Origin: RPQJ01 sp963732415
Lineage (GTDB): Bacteria > Pseudomonadota > Gammaproteobacteria > Steroidobacterales > Steroidobacteraceae
Length of the DNA: 64,000 nt
Assembly (NCBI GenBank): GCA_963732415.1
Contig: CAVSZK010000015.1
Span: 186,001-250,000 of the forward strand
Direction: 5' to 3'
Shown: positions 8,598-16,462 of the stretch, one piece after another
How the letters are laid out: every line of letters starts with the position of its first letter
Position numbering within the stretch: the first letter of the stretch is position 1
Notes under the pieces: model-generated
The model's database searches: none
Seen by the model: only the letters and a program-made list of their open reading frames with translations
Told to the model about the DNA's origin: nothing
Position numbers and translations under genes: made by a program

Positions 8598-9728
8598 GTG
8601 AAGATCGAGACGATCGCGGTCCACGCGGGGCGAGAAACCGACCCGGGAACCGGCGCGCTGCGCGAGCCTATCCACCTGTCGACGACCTTCGAGCGTGCCC
8701 CGGACGGCGGCTATCCGCACGGCCACAACTACACGCGCAACAGCAATCCGAACCGCAACTCACTTGAACACGCGATCGCCGCGCTCGAAGGCGGCGCGGA
8801 AGCCGTCGCGTTCGCGTCCGGGTCCGCGGCGACGCTCGCGGCATTCTCGCTGGCCACTCCCGGCGGACGGATCGTCTGCTCAGCCGATTGTTACCACGGA
8901 ACGGCAAAGCAGCTGCGCGGGCCGCTGGCTGGCTTCGGAATCAGCGCGGAATTCGTCGATACATCGGACACGGCAGCCGTCGCGCGCGCACTCGAAGCGC
9001 CGGCATCGATTCTGTGGATCGAGACGCCGTCGAACCCGCTGCTCAAAGTGAGCGACATTGCCGCGCTGTCGCGCCTCGCCCACCAGTGCGGCGCGCTGCT
9101 CGCCTGCGACAACACGTTCGCGAGCCCCGTGCTGCAACGCCCGTTTGATTTCGGCGCAGACGTCGTCATGCACAGCACGACCAAGTACCTGGGGGGTCAC
9201 AGCGACGTGCTGGGTGGAATACTGGTGGCCCGCGATACGGGACCGACACTCGAGCGCCTGCGTGACTTCCAGTCCACGGCGGGCGGTGTCCCGTCGCCAT
9301 TCGACTGCTGGCTGGTCCTGCGAAGCCTCGCGACATTGCCGCTGCGGGTTCGCGCACAGTCGGCCAATGCAGCGGCGATCGCAGGCTTCCTCGATGCCGA
9401 CCGCCGGGTCGAGCGCGTGTACTATCCCGGCCTCGAGAATCACAGCGCCCACGCTCTTGCTGCGAAGCAGATGCCGGACGGGTTCGGCTCGGTCGTGTCC
9501 TTCCAGGTGCGCGGTGGTGTGGCGCAGGCGATGGCGGTGGCGGCGCGCGTGCAGCTCTTCACCCGCGCGACCAGCCTGGGCGGAGTCGAGAGCCTGATCG
9601 AGCACCGGGCCTCGATAGAGGGTCCTCACAGCCAGACACCGCAGAACCTGCTGCGGCTCTCGATCGGCGTCGAGAACGTCTCGGACCTGGTTGCTGACCT
9701 CGACCAGGCGCTGGGCACCGGCGCCTGA
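8598..9728 (+). CDS. metB: Cystathionine gamma-synthase/lyase family PLP enzyme
   Basis: A 376-aa fold-type I PLP enzyme of the Cys/Met metabolism family. The Schiff-base lysine is in STTKYLGGHSD (K196), and the PLP-phosphate region is around residues 72-80 (FASGSAATL). The substrate-loop tyrosine is in YTRNSNPNRNSLE. The active-site aspartate is in LLACDNTFASP. Sequence alone does not separate gamma-synthase (MetB) from gamma-lyase, so the symbol is tentative. The GTG start lies 9 bp after gspB, so it may be expressed from the gspAB transcript. Confidence 0.85.
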   Translation: MKIETIAVHAGRETDPGTGALREPIHLSTTFERAPDGGYPHGHNYTRNSNPNRNSLEHAIAALEGGAEAVAFASGSAATLAAFSLATPGGRIVCSADCYHGTAKQLRGPLAGFGISAEFVDTSDTAAVARALEAPASILWIETPSNPLLKVSDIAALSRLAHQCGALLACDNTFASPVLQRPFDFGADVVMHSTTKYLGGHSDVLGGILVARDTGPTLERLRDFQSTAGGVPSPFDCWLVLRSLATLPLRVRAQSANAAAIAGFLDADRRVERVYYPGLENHSAHALAAKQMPDGFGSVVSFQVRGGVAQAMAVAARVQLFTRATSLGGVESLIEHRASIEGPHSQTPQNLLRLSIGVENVSDLVADLDQALGTGA

Positions 9729-9779
9729 CGCCAGCCGGCCGGGTTTCGCGAGCAACCGCCCGCGGGCCCGGAGCTGCGG

Positions 9780-10265
9780 CTAGTTCGCCGGAGCGTCTGA
9801 TGTTTCGACCGGGCGACCAGCCTTTTGCCAGCCCGCCATGTCGCCCTCGAGATGCGCGAGTTTCTCGTAGCCATTGGCCGCGAGCACCTCGGCCGCAAGT
9901 CCTGCGCGCCGGCCAGAGTGGCAATAGAGAACGACCTCGTCGCCCTTCGGAATCTCGCTCAGCTGGGACGCGACCTTGTCATAGGGAATGTTGACGGCGC
10001 CGGGGATGTGTCCGGCGGCGAACTCTGCCGGCGTCCGCACGTCCAGGACGAAGACATCACTGGCGTCGCTGGCCTGCATCTCGGCCAGCGCCTCCTGCGA
10101 AACCTGCGCCAGGCGCAGCGCCGATGTTGCCTGCGGCGCTGGTGTTGGCTGCGGCGCTGGCGTTGCCTGCGGCGCTGGCGTTGCCTGCGGCGCTGGCGGT
10201 GTCTCGGCAAACGCCGAAAGGGCCACAAGCATGCCCAGCAGACCGGACAATGTCGTGCGAATCAT
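9780..10265 (-). CDS. Exported rhodanese-domain protein
   Basis: A 161-aa periplasmic single-domain rhodanese, probably moving sulfane sulfur through a persulfide. A signal peptide (about 1-20) is followed by a six-residue repeat of the type ATPAPQ (about residues 24-47). The rhodanese domain (about 52-150) includes VFVLDVRTPAEFAAGHIPGAVNIPY and an active-site loop YCHSGRRAG with catalytic C115. GGAG precedes the ATG. The RidA-family gene directly upstream on the same strand may share its transcript. Confidence 0.9.
   Translation of the reverse strand: MIRTTLSGLLGMLVALSAFAETPPAPQATPAPQATPAPQPTPAPQATSALRLAQVSQEALAEMQASDASDVFVLDVRTPAEFAAGHIPGAVNIPYDKVASQLSEIPKGDEVVLYCHSGRRAGLAAEVLAANGYEKLAHLEGDMAGWQKAGRPVETSDAPAN
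10126..10197 (-). repeat. Four tandem 18-bp repeats within the rhodanese gene
   Basis: Four 18-bp units with consensus GTTGCCTGCGGCGCTGGC on the plus strand encode the Ala/Thr/Pro/Gln hexapeptide linker of the rhodanese protein. Unit 1 differs at the last base and unit 2 at one internal base; units 3 and 4 are identical. In-frame units allow linker length change by slippage. Confidence 0.9.
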
Positions 10266-10302
10266 ATGGATCTCCGTTTGAATTCCGCCTTCATCTGCGC
10301 AA

Positions 10303-10695
10303 TCAGTCCGTCACGCAGGCGTCCACCTCGATCTCCACCAGCATTCTGGGGTCGACCAGGCCGCTGACCTCGACCATGGTAGCGACTGGGCGGATGGAAC
10401 CGAAGTACTCACCGTGCACGCGGCCCACGGCCTCCCAATCACCGACGTCGCGCACGTACATCCGGGAGCGAACCACGTGTTCCAGCTTCGCCCCCGCCCG
10501 CTCGAGCGCGCTGCGAATGTTCTCCAGGATCTGCCTCGTCTGCCCGGCGGCGTCGCCGGGTGCGACGATGCGGCCATCCGGCCCGGTTGCAGTCGTGCCC
10601 GCGACCCACACGAAGGGCCCGACACGGACCGCCCGGGAATAGCCAACCACGGGCTCCCAGGGCGTCTGGGTCGAGTAGTTGAATCGCTCGTTCAT
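10303..10695 (-). CDS. RidA (YjgF/YER057c/UK114) family protein
   Basis: A 130-aa protein of the Rid superfamily, small trimeric enzymes that hydrolyse reactive enamine/imine intermediates or act on related compounds. Typical features are RVGPFVWVAGTTATGPDG, GQTRQILENIRSALERAGAKLEHVVRSRMYVRD and VEVSGLVDPRMLVEIEVDACV. The arginine and glutamate of the active cleft (R in VRSRMYV, E in VEIEVDA) are present. AGGAG lies just before the ATG. It diverges from the LysR gene at 10801 and may be its target. Confidence 0.9.
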   Translation of the reverse strand: MNERFNYSTQTPWEPVVGYSRAVRVGPFVWVAGTTATGPDGRIVAPGDAAGQTRQILENIRSALERAGAKLEHVVRSRMYVRDVGDWEAVGRVHGEYFGSIRPVATMVEVSGLVDPRMLVEIEVDACVTD

Positions 10696-10766
10696 CCCGA
10701 CTCCTTTCTTCAGTTTCCTTCGACAGACATTACCGCGATGCCTTGCGATCGGTGCAGTTCGCCAGT

Positions 10767-10779
10767 ATTGTTAAACAAT
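10767..10779. promoter_or_regulatory. Candidate LysR-type binding site
   Basis: ATTGTTAAACAAT is a 6-bp inverted repeat around one central base, AT-rich in GC-rich surroundings. It sits in the 105-bp gap between the divergent ridA-like and lysR-type genes, 22 bp before the regulator's start. Location and symmetry fit LysR autoregulation; the assignment is inference. Confidence 0.45.
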
Positions 10780-10800
10780 AGTTTACTCGAGACGGCAACC

Positions 10801-11724
10801 ATGGCGGCAGACTCCGGCCGACTCCCACTGAATGCGCTGCGTGTCTTCGAGGCCGTGGCAACGCACCTGAGCTTCACCGCCGCGGCAAAGGAGCTCGGGG
10901 TTACGACCGCTGCGGTCAGTGCCCAGATCAAGTCGCTCGAAGCCGACATTGGCGTGCCGCTGTTCCGCCGCCACACCCGCGCAGTCGCCCTGACACAGGA
11001 CGGTGCAGAGCTGCTGCCAGGGGTCCGGAGAGGTCTCGACGAACTGCGCCGTGGGGTGGACCGGATTCGCCGCGAGCGTGTGGGCGGCATGCTGAACCTG
11101 AGCGTTCCCAGCGAGTTCCTGCAACGCTGGTTGCTTCCGCGGCTCGGCGAGTTCACGCGCCAGCATCCCGAGATCGAGGTGCGTTTCGGTCCAGCGCGAG
11201 CGCTGCTCGACTTCAGCCGTGACGACTTCCACGCAGCCATCATCTACGGCTCAGGCACGTGGCCGGCGCTGAAGGCCGAGCGCCTGCTCGATGAGTGGGT
11301 GTTCCCGGTCTGCAGCCCCGCCCTGCTGGCGGAACTGGGCCCCATCGAGACCCTGAACGATTTTTCGCGCTACCCGCTGGTGCACAGCCGGGCAGAACCC
11401 TGGGTGGACTGGCTGCGCCGCGTCGGCGGCGACACCACGCGCGCCGAGAGCGTGCCGATGGCGGAAGACTCGTTAGCAACACTGGTCGCCGTAGAGAAAG
11501 GCAAGGGCGTGGCGCTGGCACGATGGTCGCTGGTCGCCGCGGATCTTGCGGCCGGCCGGCTGGTGCGGCCCATGATGCCGAGCGTACAACAACACAACGC
11601 CTGGTACCTCGTCGCGCCGCCGGAGAGTTTCTCGCTGCCGAAGGTCGTACGATTCCGCGCCTGGCTCGTCGAGTGCTGCCGGGAATTCCCGCCGCCGACC
11701 GGGGAGACGCTCCCGGCCGAGTGA
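10801..11724 (+). CDS. LysR-family regulator, GcvA-like
   Basis: A 307-aa LysR-type regulator. The N-terminal winged HTH (about residues 8-66) begins LPLNALRVFEAVATHLSFTAAAKELGVTTAAVSAQIKSLE, close to GcvA/AmpR-type members. An effector-binding domain follows, about residues 95-295. ATG 10801 is chosen over longer readings because it gives the canonical N-terminus and sits after the AT-rich promoter. Its stop codon abuts the opposing gene's stop (TGATCA). The target is probably the divergent RidA-family gene. Confidence 0.92.
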   Translation: MAADSGRLPLNALRVFEAVATHLSFTAAAKELGVTTAAVSAQIKSLEADIGVPLFRRHTRAVALTQDGAELLPGVRRGLDELRRGVDRIRRERVGGMLNLSVPSEFLQRWLLPRLGEFTRQHPEIEVRFGPARALLDFSRDDFHAAIIYGSGTWPALKAERLLDEWVFPVCSPALLAELGPIETLNDFSRYPLVHSRAEPWVDWLRRVGGDTTRAESVPMAEDSLATLVAVEKGKGVALARWSLVAADLAAGRLVRPMMPSVQQHNAWYLVAPPESFSLPKVVRFRAWLVECCREFPPPTGETLPAE

Positions 11725-12681
11725 TCAGCCCGTGAACTGTAACCGAGCCGTCAGGGGCCTGTGGTCGGAGCCGACCGCCGGTCCGACGTCGGTGCCGCCG
11801 ACGCAGAGCCCGGGCGAGATGAACACGTGATCGATCCGCAGCGCGAGCGGCCAGAAGCCGGCCAGCCAAGTCGGTTGCCAGCGTGACCCGTTCGCCGCGT
11901 CTCGCATGCCCGACGCCTGCAGGAAATCCGCATAGACAGGCGAAAACGGTGTGGCGTTCAGGTCCCCGAGCACGAGCGCCGGACCCTCCCCTGTGGCGAG
12001 CAATTCCGCGGCGGCAACCAGTGAATGATCGCGCGCACGCGCGAGACCTGGCGTGACCGGCCAGCGCGTGTGCAGTGCCAGGAAGCGCACCTGCCGGTCC
12101 GCGATCTGAACACTGCCGGCCAGGGAAGGCAGTCCGTCGCCGGCGAAATCCCGCGGCCCGACCGGACCGAGAGGCCATCGGCTCAGGACGCCTATGCCAT
12201 AGGCGTCTTCGCGCGGCAGCAGCACTCGGTAGGGATAGGCAGAAAGCCGGGCCAGGTCACCGGCCCAGGCCGAGGTCAACTCCTGGACGACGACCAGGTC
12301 GGCCGGGTTTGACGCAAGCCATTCCAGGAAGCGGCGCCGGTCGGCGTTGCTGTACTGGACGTTGGCTGTGACAACACTGAACCGCGGGCCCGCGCACGCG
12401 CCCCCGGACGGGACAGCCTGGGCACGTTGCATCAACGGAATCGCATTGAAGACGGCGAGCGCAACCGCCAGCAGCGATATTCGCGGCCTGCCCGTCCTGA
12501 GCAGCAGCAGCGCGAGCGCAAGCGCAGCTGCCGCGTACTGGGCACGGAAATGAACGAAGAGTTCGAAGGGCCACCCGAGGCGGGCGGCGAGTGCCATGAC
12601 GGTCGCAACGCACAGCGCCGCGAGTAGCGCGAGTATCAGGACCGAGGTTGCACGCCTCGCTCGATGCTCAGGCCTGCGCAC
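11725..12681 (-). CDS. Endonuclease/exonuclease/phosphatase family membrane protein
   Basis: A 318-aa protein with two or three N-terminal hydrophobic segments (about 12-35, 45-62, 68-85), then an EEP catalytic domain. EEP motifs: VVTANVQYSN, VVVQELT (metal-binding Glu), LALHTRWP, LVLGDLNATPFSP (D and N) and the terminal VGSDHRPL (catalytic Asp-His). The domain is probably extracytoplasmic or membrane-tethered. The substrate (nucleic acid, phospholipid or inositol phosphate) cannot be told. The GTG start overlaps the upstream gene's end by 14 bp, implying co-translation. Confidence 0.88.
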   Translation of the reverse strand: MRRPEHRARRATSVLILALLAALCVATVMALAARLGWPFELFVHFRAQYAAAALALALLLLRTGRPRISLLAVALAVFNAIPLMQRAQAVPSGGACAGPRFSVVTANVQYSNADRRRFLEWLASNPADLVVVQELTSAWAGDLARLSAYPYRVLLPREDAYGIGVLSRWPLGPVGPRDFAGDGLPSLAGSVQIADRQVRFLALHTRWPVTPGLARARDHSLVAAAELLATGEGPALVLGDLNATPFSPVYADFLQASGMRDAANGSRWQPTWLAGFWPLALRIDHVFISPGLCVGGTDVGPAVGSDHRPLTARLQFTG

Positions 12682-13114
12682 GGGGTCGCTGCATGCCGTA
12701 GTGCACGCTCAGGCGACGAACTCCCTTTACGCGCTTCGCCGAGCGCCGGATTTCCTGCATGAGCCGCAGCAGCAGGTTCAGGCTTTCGCGCTTTCCGCCG
12801 GCGCAGTATTCCTCGCCGATTCCGACGTGCAGCACCGTGATGTGCTCGAGGTCCGGGCGAGTGTAAACGGCGACACCAAACGGCTCGCCGGTCGCGTCGT
12901 CGACGACGAACAGCGACTGCACGTCGGTCAGGCCGGCCACCTTCACGCGGAGCCAGCCCGTATCCTCGTGGATCTCGGGCGAGCCGTACTTCTCGATCGC
13001 GTCAACGATGCCTTGCGCGACCCTGTCCTGGCAGCCATTGAAGAACAGCAGTCGCTCCAACGAGGAGCGATGCGCAGCCGCAATCCGCGACATGTACCTG
13101 ACCGGTGTCCTCAT
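12668..13114 (-). CDS. Hypothetical protein, GNAT-acyltransferase-like
   Basis: A 148-aa protein with no firm family assignment. The order LFVVDDATGEPFGVAVYTRPD, ITVLHVGIGEEYCAGGKRESLNLLLRLMQEIRR, KRVKGVRRLSVHYG suggests a GNAT fold: central strands, an acetyl-CoA pyrophosphate-loop-like turn and a following helix. ATG 13114 behind TTGGAGC is preferred; the frame opens to 13225 with a less protein-like extension. It overlaps the next gene by 14 bp and is probably translationally coupled to it. Confidence 0.65.
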   Translation of the reverse strand: MRTPVRYMSRIAAAHRSSLERLLFFNGCQDRVAQGIVDAIEKYGSPEIHEDTGWLRVKVAGLTDVQSLFVVDDATGEPFGVAVYTRPDLEHITVLHVGIGEEYCAGGKRESLNLLLRLMQEIRRSAKRVKGVRRLSVHYGMQRPRAQA

Positions 13115-13303
13115 GCTCCAACTGAACCGGTGTGCCGGTCTTATGTAGTGACGCTGGGCGATGATGCTCGCGAGGCCAGCCCGTGTCGAGTGGGTCGGCG
13201 CGGCGCGCCACATTGACCCGAACACGGCTTTCTGGACCTGGTCCAGAGCATTCGAGCCGGTGCTGCTGAACTTTGAATTGCCTCAGGTTTTTGCACAGAG
13301 ACC

Positions 13304-15019
13304 ATGGACGTTTCTGCCCCGGTAATGCGCAATGCGAGCGTGCCAAACCCTGCCCCTCAGCACCAGTCCCTGCCCACGCCCGGGACACGCGACCCAGCGG
13401 TCATGGTGGACGTGCTGGTGCTGTCCGACGACCTGCGACTGTTCGACGCGATTCGCGGCGCCATTGGCGAGCGCAACCCCGTCTGGCGAGCTCGCTCCGC
13501 CGAGGAATCTGTGGACCTGCTGCTCACGGGCCGTTGCGGCGTGCTGCTGGTCGACATGGCCGCCGTGTCGTCGACGCCAACGACCCTCATCACGCAGGTC
13601 GTCGAGCAGTTTCCCGACGTTGTGGTCGTGGTCGCCGGTCGCCTCGAGGACGAGGCGCTGCTCGCCCGGCTGATCCGCGACGGATTCGTATACCGGTTCA
13701 TGCACAAGCCGCTCACGGCGAAGCGTGCCGGCATGTTCCTGCACGCGGCGATCCGCCGCCATGTCGAGCAGCGCGAGACGCGCCCGACACAGCCGCTGTT
13801 GCCGATCACCACGATCCTCCCCGGACGATTCGACTTGCTGAAATGGCTGTTCGTTGCGGCGGGGGTCACTATTTTTCTCGCCCTGCTCTGGCTGTTCGCT
13901 GGTGGCGGCTTGAAGCGCCTTGCCGATCCGCCGGCGACTGCGCCCACGTCAACAATTCGTCCTGTCACGCACGCCACGCAGCCGCTTGCCGATCCGGTGC
14001 TCTCGCGCGCGCGGGCTGCATTGGTGGCGGGCCGCTACGAGTCTCCGTCCGGACGAAACGCCCTGGACCTCTATTCCGCCGTGCTGCTGTCCAGGCCGGA
14101 CCAGGCCGAGGCGCGCGCCGGGCTCGACCGCGCTATCGGCCACCTCGTCGATCTCGCAAAGCGCGCCGCGGCTGACGGAAATCGCACTGAAGCACTCCGG
14201 CTGCTCGCTCGGCTGCAGTCGGCCGACGCGTCGAATCCTGCGGTCACGGGGCTGGCTGAATTGCTGGCGCCGGCGCCGTTGCCGGATCCGACACCGGCGG
14301 CGAAATCGACCCCAGCGCCGGCGCCGCCGCCGACGGCCGCTGCGATTCCCAGGCAGGCGCCAATCAAGCGCACCCCGACTTCTGCGCCCCCGGCACCTCG
14401 GCCGGGCAGCGGATCAGGTGCCGCCGTCGCCGCCGTGCCGCCTGCGAGCAACCTGCCGGCGATTCGGTTCCTGGCACCTGCTGCTGTCAGCCGGCCGACA
14501 GCGCCCACAAGACGAGCGCTGGTACGGCCCGATCCGCTCGCGCCCACGATTGTGAACGCCGACGAGATCCGGGCCGACCTGCTACGGGCACGGCGTGCGC
14601 CGCGCCCCGCACCGAGTTCCGGACTGCCCACCGCCGGCACGCTCCCGATCGCGGGTTACGTGAACAATCCTGAGCCGGCGCCGCCTGCGGCGGACAGGTC
14701 CCTGCGCGCGGCAAATCCGGCCATTGCGGCGGCCCTTGCGATGCCATCCGACGAACTCGATCGCGTGTTTTCGACCGATCCGGTGTACCCGAGCGCCGCG
14801 CTGCGCGACCATGTCGAGGGCTGGGTGGAACTCAGCTTCACGATCACCGAAGCGGGCACCGTGCGCGACATCGACGTCGTGGATTCGTCACCGCCCGGCG
14901 TGTTCGAGTCCGCGGCAACCGAGGCGCTGGAATCCTGGCACTTCAAGCCACGGCTCGCCAACGGCCAGCCTGCAGCCCGCCGCTCGACCGTCACGCTGAG
15001 ATTCGACATCGACCGCTGA
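13304..15019 (+). CDS. Receiver-like domain fused to a TonB C-terminal domain
   Basis: A 571-aa protein with an unusual layout. Residues about 34-150 look like a response-regulator receiver: acidic pair D42/D43, phospho-acceptor position D84 in LLVDM and the conserved lysine K135 in MHKPL. A transmembrane helix (about 181-201) follows. A helical TPR-like stretch (about 215-310) and a long Pro/Ala-rich linker come next. The last 95 residues form a TonB_C domain (VYPSAALRDHVEGWVELSFTITEAG ... WHFKPRLANGQP). Topology would put the receiver in the cytoplasm and TonB in the periplasm. ExbB/ExbD are not nearby. Confidence 0.85.
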   Translation: MDVSAPVMRNASVPNPAPQHQSLPTPGTRDPAVMVDVLVLSDDLRLFDAIRGAIGERNPVWRARSAEESVDLLLTGRCGVLLVDMAAVSSTPTTLITQVVEQFPDVVVVVAGRLEDEALLARLIRDGFVYRFMHKPLTAKRAGMFLHAAIRRHVEQRETRPTQPLLPITTILPGRFDLLKWLFVAAGVTIFLALLWLFAGGGLKRLADPPATAPTSTIRPVTHATQPLADPVLSRARAALVAGRYESPSGRNALDLYSAVLLSRPDQAEARAGLDRAIGHLVDLAKRAAADGNRTEALRLLARLQSADASNPAVTGLAELLAPAPLPDPTPAAKSTPAPAPPPTAAAIPRQAPIKRTPTSAPPAPRPGSGSGAAVAAVPPASNLPAIRFLAPAAVSRPTAPTRRALVRPDPLAPTIVNADEIRADLLRARRAPRPAPSSGLPTAGTLPIAGYVNNPEPAPPAADRSLRAANPAIAAALAMPSDELDRVFSTDPVYPSAALRDHVEGWVELSFTITEAGTVRDIDVVDSSPPGVFESAATEALESWHFKPRLANGQPAARRSTVTLRFDIDR

Positions 15020-15045
15020 GCACGCGGTCGCGCCCGGCCTCAGCG
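15014..15045. terminator. Possible shared hairpin between convergent genes
   Basis: CGCTGAG and CTCAGCG form a 7-bp stem with an 18-nt GC-rich loop. The stem contains the stop codons of both convergent genes. There is no U-tract, so an intrinsic terminator is only possible. Confidence 0.3.
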
Positions 15046-16455
15046 TGACGCTATCTTCCCGAGAGTGCCGAGATCGAGTCGCAGGCCGGGCGCTGCGACT
15101 TCTGCCTGCACGCCCGCCTGGGAAAACACGTCGCGTAGCGCAGCCGACGCATCCGTCTCGCCGTGCACCAGCCACACCGGCGGTTGGCCGGCGATGCCGG
15201 AGTACCAGCGAAGCAGGTCTGCCTGGTCACCGTGCGCAGAGAAACCGCCCAGCGTGTGCACCCGCGCCCTGACAGGCACTTTCGAACCGTGGATGCTCAC
15301 CTCGTCGCGGCCGTCCACCAGCGCGCGGCCCAGCGTCCCGGCCGCCTGGTATCCGGTGAACACAAGGTCGCATTCACTGCGCGGCAGGTTGTGCTTCAGA
15401 TGGTGCACGATGCGTCCACCGTTACACATGCCGCTGCCGGCGATCACAATCGCTCCGTTCACCACGCGATTGATCGCTATCGACTCGTCGGCCGTCCTGC
15501 AAAGCGTGAGATTCGGCAGCGACGGCATCGACGATTCACGCAGGTGCAGCCCGCGCGCCTCCTCGTCGAAGAGTTCCGAATGTCGCCAGTAGACCTCCGA
15601 CGCCTCGATCGCCATCGGACTGTCGAGGAACAACTGCCAGTCAGCAACCTGCCACTCATCGTAGTGGGTGCCGAGCTGGTAGAGAATTTCCTGGCTGCGG
15701 CCCACGGCGAAGGCGGGAATGAGAACGTTGCCGCCGTCGCGCTGAGCGCGGAGCAGTATTTCGCCGAACTCGGACAATGTGGACTCTCGATCGCGGTGCC
15801 GACGGTCGCCGTAAGTGCTTTCCATTAGCACCAGGTCGGCCGCGAGGCCGGCCTCGGGGTCGCGGAGGATGGGCGAATCGTACTGGCCGAGATCGCCACT
15901 GAAGACCAGTCGTCGTTCGAGATCGCCCTCGACCAGGCGCAGGCAGACACAGGCCGATCCCAGGATGTGCCCTGCATCCCGGAAAGTGAGTTCCACGCCG
16001 GGCAGCACCTCGAAGGGCTGCCCGTAGCGCACGCTGCGGAACAGTCCCAGCACCGCTTCCGCGTCCGCCCTGGTGAAAAGCGGTTCGACTGCGCCCCGGC
16101 CGCCACTGCGCCGTCGCCTGCGCGCGGCACGTTCCGCGTCGTGCGCGGCAATCGCGGCACAATCGAGCAGCAGGATGCGCGCGAGGTCGCGGCCGGCTGC
16201 GGTTGCAAAGACCGGCCCACGGAAACCGCGCTTGTGAAGCAGTGGCAACCGACCGCAATGATCGATGTGCGAGTGGCTCAGGATGACCGCGTCGACGTCC
16301 GCAGCGTCGAACGGAAACGGCTCGCGGTTTCTCTCGCCGTGCGTTACACCGCCCTGTATGAGCCCGCAGTCGAGCAGGATGCGGTAGCGACCGACCTCGA
16401 CGATGTGACAGGACCCGGTGACCTCTCCGGCGGCGCCGAAGAATTGCAGGTGCAT
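15040..16455 (-). CDS. MBL-fold beta-CASP hydrolase, RNA-specificity type
   Basis: A 471-aa metallo-beta-lactamase-fold protein with the beta-CASP insert, the CPSF73/YSH1-like group annotated as predicted exonucleases in RNA processing. Zinc motif HSHIDHCGRLPLL (HxHxDH), the later ligand in FRDAGHILGSACV, an aspartate in FSGDLGQ and the terminal FSAHGDQADLL are all present. GMCNGGRIVHHLKHNLPRSECDLVFTGYQAAGTLGR is typical of the RNA-metabolising MBL domain. It ends 7 bp before the stop of the large signalling gene upstream on the same strand. Family firm; RNA substrate inferred. Confidence 0.92.
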   Translation of the reverse strand: MHLQFFGAAGEVTGSCHIVEVGRYRILLDCGLIQGGVTHGERNREPFPFDAADVDAVILSHSHIDHCGRLPLLHKRGFRGPVFATAAGRDLARILLLDCAAIAAHDAERAARRRRRSGGRGAVEPLFTRADAEAVLGLFRSVRYGQPFEVLPGVELTFRDAGHILGSACVCLRLVEGDLERRLVFSGDLGQYDSPILRDPEAGLAADLVLMESTYGDRRHRDRESTLSEFGEILLRAQRDGGNVLIPAFAVGRSQEILYQLGTHYDEWQVADWQLFLDSPMAIEASEVYWRHSELFDEEARGLHLRESSMPSLPNLTLCRTADESIAINRVVNGAIVIAGSGMCNGGRIVHHLKHNLPRSECDLVFTGYQAAGTLGRALVDGRDEVSIHGSKVPVRARVHTLGGFSAHGDQADLLRWYSGIAGQPPVWLVHGETDASAALRDVFSQAGVQAEVAAPGLRLDLGTLGKIASR

Positions 16456-16462
16456 CGGCGCC

